DNA of 34,270 nucleotides from Polaromonas sp. (lineage in GTDB: Bacteria; Pseudomonadota; Gammaproteobacteria; Burkholderiales; Burkholderiaceae_C): NCBI GenBank assembly GCA_030655515.1, contig JAURVI010000014.1, forward strand, positions 1 through 34,270. The letters run 5' to 3'. Every line of letters starts with the position of its first letter. Position 1 is the stretch's first letter. Under the pieces are notes generated by a model that worked only from the letters and a program-made list of their open reading frames with translations, was not told the origin of the DNA and ran no database searches. Shown here in pieces: positions 26,886 through 34,270 of the stretch. The position numbers were made by a program, and so were the translations under genes.

Positions 26886-27137
26886 ATGAAAATCACGATC
26901 AAGTATTTTGCATCCATCCGCGAAGCCATCGGGCAGGCCACCGAGCAGTTGGACACTGCTGCCAGCGACCTTGGGGCCTTGCGTGATCAACTCATCGCCC
27001 GCAGCCCGGCCCATGCCGACGGCCTGGCGCGCGGCAAGGCCGTCCGTCTGGCGCTCAATCAGGTGATGGCGGACGAATCGGCGGCGCTGACCGACGGCTG
27101 TGAAGTGGCCTTCTTTCCGCCGGTGACCGGAGGTTGA
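26886..27137 (+). CDS. moaD: Molybdopterin synthase small subunit MoaD
   Basis: An 83-residue ubiquitin-like sulfur carrier. MKITIKYFASIREAIGQATE at the start and the C-terminal CEVAFFPPVTGG with the obligatory Gly-Gly, which is thiocarboxylated, define it. The start ATG 26886 lies 14 bases after moeA. The stop is 2 bases before the moaE start. Confidence 0.94.
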   Translation: MKITIKYFASIREAIGQATEQLDTAASDLGALRDQLIARSPAHADGLARGKAVRLALNQVMADESAALTDGCEVAFFPPVTGG

Positions 27138-27139
27138 GC

Positions 27140-27697
27140 ATGACTCTGCCGCGTGTTTCGATTCAGACCGAAGACTTCAACCTCACCGACGAGATCGCTG
27201 CGCTGCGCCACCGCGATGGGCGCGTGGGCGCGGTGTGCAGCTTCGTGGGCACCGTCAGAGATCGGGATATGGCCCCCCCGCTTGTCGCTTCGCGTACTGC
27301 GCTGCCCCCCGAGGGGGCTAATTTTCCTAGGGGCGGCCCGTCGGAAAATTCTCTCTCAACGGTGCTTTCGATGGAGCTTGAGCACTACCCCGGCATGACC
27401 GAACAAGCCATCGAAATCATGATCGACGAGGCGTACCGGCGCTTTGACATTTACGCCGCACGGGTGATTCACCGGGTCGGCCTGCTGCTGCCGACCGATC
27501 AGATCGTGATGGTGGCCGTCACCTCGGCCCATCGGGGTGACAGCTTTAAAGCCTGCGAGTTTTTGATGGACTACCTCAAGACCCAGGCACCCTTCTGGAA
27601 AAAAGAGCAGACGCCGGAAGGCGCGCGCTGGGTTGATGCACGCTCAAGCGACGACGCGGCCTTGGCCAAATGGGGCATCGAGGCGCGCAACGGCTGA
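27140..27697 (+). CDS. moaE: Molybdopterin synthase catalytic subunit MoaE with an in-frame repeat insert
   Basis: Large subunit that transfers two sulfurs from MoaD to precursor Z. The family pattern is VGAVCSFVGTVRD, then MELEHYPGMTEQAIEIMIDE, ARVIHRVGLLLPTDQIVMVA, TSAHRGDSFKACEFLMDYLK and APFWKKEQ, with the catalytic lysine region intact. Between VRDRD and MELEHYPG the protein has about 34 residues (MAPPLVASRT through SENSLSTVLS) where relatives have about 8. That segment is encoded by a dispersed repeat, giving 185 residues against the usual 150-160. The frame is open. The start ATG 27140 has GGAGG before it, and a TTG at 27134 is too near the ribosome site. Whether the enlarged loop still allows MoaD docking is unknown. 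Confidence 0.93.
   Translation: MTLPRVSIQTEDFNLTDEIAALRHRDGRVGAVCSFVGTVRDRDMAPPLVASRTALPPEGANFPRGGPSENSLSTVLSMELEHYPGMTEQAIEIMIDEAYRRFDIYAARVIHRVGLLLPTDQIVMVAVTSAHRGDSFKACEFLMDYLKTQAPFWKKEQTPEGARWVDARSSDDAALAKWGIEARNG
27271..27350 (+). repeat. GC-rich dispersed repeat inserted in frame in moaE
   Basis: Starts GGCCCCCCCGCTTGTCGC, has the core CTGCCCCCCGAGGGGGC (27302-27318) identical to that at the hom-thrC gap, and ends in a hairpin with arms AATTTTCC (27320-27327) and GGAAAATT (27343-27350) around GGGCGGCCC. The arms differ in sequence from the hom-thrC copy but pair equally well. Confidence 0.75.
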
Positions 27698-27711
27698 AGA
27701 GGGTTGGGTGC

Positions 27712-28308
27712 CTAGTTCAGGTACTTGGGCTTGACCAGATCAAGGGTCAGGTCCGCCGTTTCGGGGCCGCCGGACGTTTCCAGATCGGCCGGCGGCGGCA
27801 GTGCTTGCAGCCACTGCGACGCCTTCAGGCTCTGATGGAGCAGGTGCAGCAGACCGTTGCTCAACTGCGGGTCCATCATGACCTGGACATTGCGCACGGC
27901 CTCCCGCCCGGGGAGTTTTTCAAACATCTGCAAACGCAGTTGGCCGCTGCCCATCAGCGTGACCTTGACCTCGGTCAGCAGCAGCGGCTCCGGGCCCAGC
28001 GGCAAGTCGGCGCTCTGGTCCGGCTGATCCCGGTAAGGGGTTTCGAAGTCCCCGCTACGCAGCGACGCTTCCTTCCTGAATGCCGCCAGCAGCAGTTGGC
28101 GCTGCTCGTCCAGGCTGGCGGCAGCTTCGGACGGCGCCGCGATCTTTTTCATCTGGTCGGTTGCGGTCTGGTTGAGCACCGGCCACAGCGCCAGCGTCAG
28201 ACGCCGGGTCAGCCAGGCGCGCAGCTCGCCGCCTTCCTTGCCGTTGATCCGGATCAACAAACGGTCCTGCTCATGGACGTAGCTGACCGAGACTTGATGT
28301 ATGTTCAT
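27712..28308 (-). CDS. Conserved-looking protein of unknown function
   Basis: 198 residues, starting MNIHQVSVSYVHEQDRLLIR. I do not recognise a family with a known role. The N-terminal 50 residues look like a beta-strand/helix unit (INGKEGGELRAWLTRRLTLALWPVL), the middle is Asp/Pro-rich and loop-like, and the C-terminal part has hydrophobic-polar alternation (LLTEVKVTLMGSGQLRLQMFE) and ends in KPKYLN. It has no signal peptide, membrane helix or cysteine motif, and is predicted soluble. It is divergent from clpB and almost abuts moaE head-to-tail on the opposite strand (14 bases). Normal codon use and the full-length open frame make it a real gene. Proteins of similar kind sit in this position in other Burkholderiales as far as I recall. 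Confidence 0.72.
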   Translation of the reverse strand: MNIHQVSVSYVHEQDRLLIRINGKEGGELRAWLTRRLTLALWPVLNQTATDQMKKIAAPSEAAASLDEQRQLLLAAFRKEASLRSGDFETPYRDQPDQSADLPLGPEPLLLTEVKVTLMGSGQLRLQMFEKLPGREAVRNVQVMMDPQLSNGLLHLLHQSLKASQWLQALPPPADLETSGGPETADLTLDLVKPKYLN

Positions 28309-28342
28309 GCGAATGATTCTAGACCCGACTGTCGGCAGAGCT

Positions 28343-28371
28343 ATTGAAAAAACTTTGTTTCAGCCCCAGAT
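28343..28371 (+). promoter_or_regulatory. Heat-shock sigma-32-type promoter of clpB
   Basis: TATTGAAA with the -35 core TTGAAA at 28344-28349 and CCCCAGAT at 28364-28371, separated by 14 bases. The sigma-32 consensus is CTTGAAA and CCCCATNT with 11-16 bases between. It is placed 28 bases before the clpB start codon. Confidence 0.72.
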
Positions 28372-28398
28372 CAAAAACAACTTATCGGAAGGGACGCC

Positions 28399-30984
<2,586 letters not shown>

Positions 30985-30990
30985 ACCCAG

Positions 30991-31020
30991 GGCGGCTTGA
31001 TGGCCGCCTCTGGCCCCTTT
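30991..31020 (+). terminator. Terminator-like hairpin after clpB
   Basis: GGCGGC (30991-30996) and GCCGCC (31003-31008) with a TTGATG loop, followed by TCTGGCCCCTTTT. The stem is short and the T tract is weak, so termination may be partial. Confidence 0.5.
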
Positions 31021-31087
31021 TCCCGAGTTATTCCCCCCGGCTTGGCCTAGGCGGTACGCCTTGCCATTTCCCCTGAGATAACACCTC

Positions 31088-31117
31088 TTGACAGCCATCA
31101 ACAACTAGATGTAGTGT
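31088..31117 (+). promoter_or_regulatory. Promoter of nrdA with NrdR box 1 over the -10
   Basis: TTGACA (31088-31093), 18 bases, then TAGTGT (31112-31117) as a -10-like hexamer. The 16-base CAACTAGATGTAGTGT at 31102-31117 matches 12 of 16 positions of the NrdR-box palindrome ACACTATATATAGTGT. Binding there would block RNA polymerase. Confidence 0.55.
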
Positions 31118-31133
31118 CATCACATCCTGTGAT

Positions 31134-31149
31134 GCCCATCTTGTAGTGG
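31134..31149 (+). promoter_or_regulatory. NrdR box 2
   Basis: GCCCATCTTGTAGTGG shares TGTAGTG with box 1 at a distance of exactly 32 bases (three helical turns), the usual tandem arrangement. Between the boxes is a perfect CATCACA/TGTGATG palindrome. Confidence 0.5.
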
Positions 31150-31285
31150 TTTGCACCGGGTGATCATCCAGCAGAAAGGCCGCAGACGCCGCCGCTTGCC
31201 ATGCAATGGGCGGTCTGCCCAATATATTCAAAGACTTGTACGGCATTGCCCCGGCAGTGCCCGCAAAATTCAGAGGGGAAACATA

Positions 31286-34192
31286 ATGTATAAAGAAACC
31301 ACCCCACCGGCTTCGGTTCGTATGGAAGCCGCGCACATGGATCGACAGGAAGATTCAACCACAGCGGTACCGCTCGATGTCGCCGCCACCGCCCCCGGCC
31401 AGTTCCGCGTGATCCGCCGCAACGGCAAGGCCACGGCGTTTGACCCGGCCAAGATCGGGGTCGCGCTGACCAAGGCCTTTATTGCGGTGGAAGGCGGCCA
31501 GGGCGCCGCTTCGGCGCGCATCCACCAGATCGTGCGCAGTCTGGCCACGCAGGTGGGTGAGGCGCTCACGCGCCGCCATCTGGGCAGCGGCGTGCTGCAC
31601 ATCGAGGAGATTCAGGATCAGGTCGAACTCGCGCTCATGCGCGACGGCCACCACAAGGTGGCGCGCGCCTATGTGCTGTATCGCGAGGAGCGCACCAAAG
31701 AACGCGCCAGGGAGCATACCGGCACCGCCCAGGTCGAACCCGCGCCGCCCGCGCTGCACGTCACCCTGCCCGACGGCAGCCGTCCGCCGCTCGACATGCA
31801 GCGGCTGCGGCGTCTGGTGGATGAGGCGTGCGAAGGGCTGCCCGAGGTATCGGTGCAGGCCATCGTCGATGATGCGCTGCGCAACCTGTTCGACGGCGTG
31901 GCCGAGGCCGACGTGGGCCGCGCGCTGGCGATGAGCGCGCGCGCACTCATCGAGCGCGAGCCGAACTACAGCTACGTCGCCGCGCGCCTGCTGCTCGACG
32001 ATCTGCGCCGCGAGGCGCTGCGCTTCCTGGGCGAGGGGCTGGCCACCGCCACCCAGGGCGAGATGCACCAGCGTTACGCGGACTATTTCGCGCACTACGT
32101 GCAGCGCGGCGTCAAGCTCGAACTGCTCGACCCGCGTTTGCAGCAGTTCGACCTCGCGCGTCTCGGCGCGGCACTGAAACCCGAGCGTGACATGCAGTTC
32201 ACCTATCTCGGCCTGCAAACCCTCTACGACCGCTATTTCCTGCACTCCAACGGCACGCGTTTCGAACTGCCGCAGGCGTTTTTCATGCGCGTGGCGATGG
32301 GGCTGGCCATCGGCGAAGTGGAGCGCGAGGCACGCGCCATCGAGTTTTACAACCTGCTGTCCTCGTTCGATTTCATGAGTTCCACGCCCACGCTGTTCAA
32401 TGCGGGCACACTGCGCCCGCAGCTTTCAAGCTGCTACCTCACCACGGTGGCGGACGACCTCGACGGCATCTACAGCGCCATCAAGGACAACGCGCTGCTG
32501 TCGAAATACGCCGGCGGCCTCGGCAACGACTGGACGCCGGTGCGCGCCATGGGCGCCCACATCAAGGGCACCAACGGCAAGTCGCAGGGCGTGGTGCCGT
32601 TCCTCAAGGTGGCAAACGACACCGCCGTGGCGGTGAACCAGGGCGGCAAGCGCAAGGGCGCGGTGTGCGCCTATCTCGAAACCTGGCACCTCGACATCGA
32701 GGAGTTTCTGGAGCTGCGCAAGAACACCGGCGACGAGCGCCGCCGCACGCACGACATGAATACCGCCAACTGGGTGCCGGATCTGTTCATGAAGCGCGTG
32801 TACGACAACGCCGAATGGACGCTGTTTTCGCCCAACGAAACGCCCGACCTGCACGATCTCACCGGCAAGGCGTTCGAAGCGGCCTATGTGCGCTACGAGG
32901 AGAAGGCCACGCGCGGCGAGATGAAGGTATTCAAGCGCATGCCGGCGCTCACGCTGTGGCGCAAGATGCTCAGCATGGTGTTCGAGACCGGCCATCCGTG
33001 GATCACGTTCAAGGACGCGTGCAACCTGCGCAGCCCGCAGCAGCATGTAGGCATGGTGCACAGTTCCAACCTCTGCACCGAGATCACGCTCAACACCTCT
33101 AAAGACGAGATCGCGGTGTGCAACCTCGGCTCCATCAATCTCGCCGCGCACATCGACGAGCGCGGACTCGATCTCGACAAGCTTGCCCGCACCGTGCGCA
33201 CCGCGATGCGCATGCTCGACAACGTGATCGACATCAACTATTACAGCGTGCCGCAGGCGCGCCGCTCCAACCTGCAGCACCGCCCGGTGGGCCTCGGCAT
33301 CATGGGTTTTCAGGACGCGCTGCACAAGCTGCGCCTGCCGTATGCCTCGGAGTCCGCAGTGACGTTCGCCGACTGCTCCATGGAAGCGGTGAGCTACTAC
33401 ACCATCATGGCGTCCACCGAGCTGGCCGCCGAGCGCGGCACCTATCCGAGCTTCAAGGGCTCGCTGTGGAGCCGCGGCATACTGCCCCTCGACAGTATCC
33501 GTCTGCTGGCCGAACAGCGCGGCGGCCACCTGGAGATGGACGACCAGCCCAGTGCCGAACTCAAGCTCGACTGGGAAGGCCTGCGCCAGCGCGTGATGAC
33601 GGTCGGCATGCGCAACTCCAACTGCATGGCGATTGCGCCCACCGCCACCATCTCCAACATCTGCGGCGTGGGCCAGTCCATCGAACCCACCTACCAGAAC
33701 CTGTTCGTGAAGTCGAACCTGTCCGGCGAATTCACCGTGGTGAATCCCTATCTGGTGCGCGATCTCAAGCAGCGCGGCCTGTGGGACGAGGTGATGGCGA
33801 ACGACCTCAAGTATTTCGACGGCAGCGTGCAGGCCATCGGCCGCATCCCCGCCGAACTCAAGGCCCTCTACGCCACCGCCTTCGAGGTGGATCCGGCGTG
33901 GCTCATCGAGGCCGGCAGCCGGCGCCAGAAATGGATCGATCAGGCGCAGTCGCTCAACCTGTATCTTGCCCAGCCCTCCGGCAAAAAACTGGACGAGATG
34001 TACAAGTTCGCCTGGACGCGCGGCCTCAAGACCACCTACTACCTGCGCACCCTGGGCGCGACGCACGCGGAGAAATCCACCGTCACGGACGGTGCGCTCA
34101 ACGCCGTACAGGGAGGGGCCAGTGCCGCTGCGATGTTGGAGTTGGCGGGCGCCTGCGCGATTGATAACCCTGAGTGCGAGGCATGTCAGTAA
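31286..34192 (+). CDS. nrdA: Class I ribonucleoside-diphosphate reductase alpha subunit
   Basis: Reduces ribonucleotides to deoxyribonucleotides using the radical of NrdB. The 968 residues begin with an ATP-cone (about 45-140: FRVIRRNGKATAFDPAKIGV through YREERTKERA) and a second cone-like unit (about 155-250), then the ten-stranded barrel. Active-site groups are visible: Cys in SSCYLTTVADDL (about 381), the NLCTE radical-site motif (about 597), Cys in AVCNLGSINL (about 612), and the C-terminal CEAC (964, 967) that reloads the active site. The start ATG 31286 follows GAGGGGAAACATA. Unlike neighbouring genes, Leu is mostly CTC (6 of 10 in codons 272-315) instead of CTG. The N-terminal part reads to me more like gammaproteobacterial NrdA. 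nrdB is presumably past the window edge. Confidence 0.96.
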   Translation: MYKETTPPASVRMEAAHMDRQEDSTTAVPLDVAATAPGQFRVIRRNGKATAFDPAKIGVALTKAFIAVEGGQGAASARIHQIVRSLATQVGEALTRRHLGSGVLHIEEIQDQVELALMRDGHHKVARAYVLYREERTKERAREHTGTAQVEPAPPALHVTLPDGSRPPLDMQRLRRLVDEACEGLPEVSVQAIVDDALRNLFDGVAEADVGRALAMSARALIEREPNYSYVAARLLLDDLRREALRFLGEGLATATQGEMHQRYADYFAHYVQRGVKLELLDPRLQQFDLARLGAALKPERDMQFTYLGLQTLYDRYFLHSNGTRFELPQAFFMRVAMGLAIGEVEREARAIEFYNLLSSFDFMSSTPTLFNAGTLRPQLSSCYLTTVADDLDGIYSAIKDNALLSKYAGGLGNDWTPVRAMGAHIKGTNGKSQGVVPFLKVANDTAVAVNQGGKRKGAVCAYLETWHLDIEEFLELRKNTGDERRRTHDMNTANWVPDLFMKRVYDNAEWTLFSPNETPDLHDLTGKAFEAAYVRYEEKATRGEMKVFKRMPALTLWRKMLSMVFETGHPWITFKDACNLRSPQQHVGMVHSSNLCTEITLNTSKDEIAVCNLGSINLAAHIDERGLDLDKLARTVRTAMRMLDNVIDINYYSVPQARRSNLQHRPVGLGIMGFQDALHKLRLPYASESAVTFADCSMEAVSYYTIMASTELAAERGTYPSFKGSLWSRGILPLDSIRLLAEQRGGHLEMDDQPSAELKLDWEGLRQRVMTVGMRNSNCMAIAPTATISNICGVGQSIEPTYQNLFVKSNLSGEFTVVNPYLVRDLKQRGLWDEVMANDLKYFDGSVQAIGRIPAELKALYATAFEVDPAWLIEAGSRRQKWIDQAQSLNLYLAQPSGKKLDEMYKFAWTRGLKTTYYLRTLGATHAEKSTVTDGALNAVQGGASAAAMLELAGACAIDNPECEACQ

Positions 34193-34195
34193 GAC

Positions 34196-34218
34196 AGATA
34201 CAAGTGACAAGATACAAG
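34196..34218 (+). repeat. Tandem AGATACAAG after nrdA
   Basis: The nonamer AGATACAAG occurs at 34196-34204 and 34210-34218 (14-base period), directly after the nrdA stop, in an A-rich context unlike the rest of the window. Confidence 0.45.
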
Positions 34219-34233
34219 AGAAAAGTAATGCAG

Positions 34234-34266
34234 GTTGGGACAGGGCGCGTAAGCGCTGGATCCAAC
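34234..34266 (+). repeat. REP-like hairpin downstream of nrdA
   Basis: GTTGG ... CCAAC arms enclose CAG/CTG and CGC/GCG pairs around a GTAA tetraloop (GNRA class), with small bulges. No T tract follows inside the window, so this looks more like a REP-type element or mRNA structure than a terminator. Confidence 0.45.
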
Positions 34267-34270
34267 ATTT

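Larger units (their letters stand above)
30985..31285. other. Gap between clpB and nrdA
   Basis: This 301-base stretch contains no convincing gene. It holds the clpB terminator-like hairpin, an imperfect inverted repeat around AGGCG-GTA-CGCCT (31043-31066), the TTGACA promoter with the NrdR-like boxes, and a 130-base leader before nrdA. In-frame codons back to 31151 precede nrdA but are not protein-like. The texture is less CTG-rich than the coding sequence to its left. Confidence 0.7.

Noticed and set aside
31043..31066. Imperfect inverted repeat TGGC-AGGCG / CGCCT-GCCA as a second clpB terminator
   Set aside because: No T tract follows and the stem is interrupted; kept only as a note in the gap description.

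Overview
The window looks like the chromosome of a betaproteobacterium in the order Burkholderiales, most likely Comamonadaceae (Polaromonas/Rhodoferax/Variovorax-like). The basis is high GC, strong CTG/GCC/GGC codon use, the order aminotransferase-hom-thrC-moeA-moaD-moaE-clpB, and short intergenic repeats of a kind I associate with that family. The taxon is inferred from gene order and protein style; no search was run. Almost all of the window is dense core-genome coding sequence, with no prophage, insertion sequence or CRISPR array visible.

Layout. 1-5021: a partial ETF-ubiquinone oxidoreductase, an AhpD-fold peroxidase-related protein, a heme catalase with a strong terminator, a carboxymuconolactone-decarboxylase-family protein and a PAS-LuxR regulator. 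5125-8272: scoAB (3-oxoacid CoA-transferase), tRNA-Gly(CCC), and a GabD-like aldehyde dehydrogenase whose stop codon overlaps the start of a DsrE-family remnant. 8484-14413: alaS, a RidA-family gene and comEC. 14521-17857: a three-gene operon of circularly permuted ATP-grasp, alpha-E protein and transglutaminase, a widespread set without a settled biochemical role. 17925-20801: PIN-PhoH ATPase, PrxQ/Bcp peroxiredoxin and an Mth938-domain protein, all on the minus strand. 20951-27697: a seven-gene plus-strand run, alanine-type aminotransferase, homoserine dehydrogenase, threonine synthase, mobB, moeA, moaD and moaE, joining threonine synthesis to molybdenum cofactor synthesis. 27712-30984: an unknown conserved-looking gene divergent from clpB, which has a good heat-shock promoter. 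30985-34270: an NrdR-type control region and nrdA, with codon use visibly different from its neighbours and an unusual hairpin after its stop.

The most unusual signal is a set of small dispersed repeats that have entered coding sequence without breaking the frame. A GC-rich element with a CCCCCCGAGGGGGC core fills the hom-thrC gap, where it supplies the thrC start region, and also sits in frame inside moaE, adding about 26 residues. Its terminal hairpin arms differ in sequence between the two copies but still pair. A second family, with an AGCTGYTGRCGC-like core, appears in frame inside comEC and in nearby gaps. Other points of interest are the DsrE remnant coupled to the dehydrogenase, a mismatch in the tRNA-Gly anticodon stem, and the possible foreign origin of nrdA.
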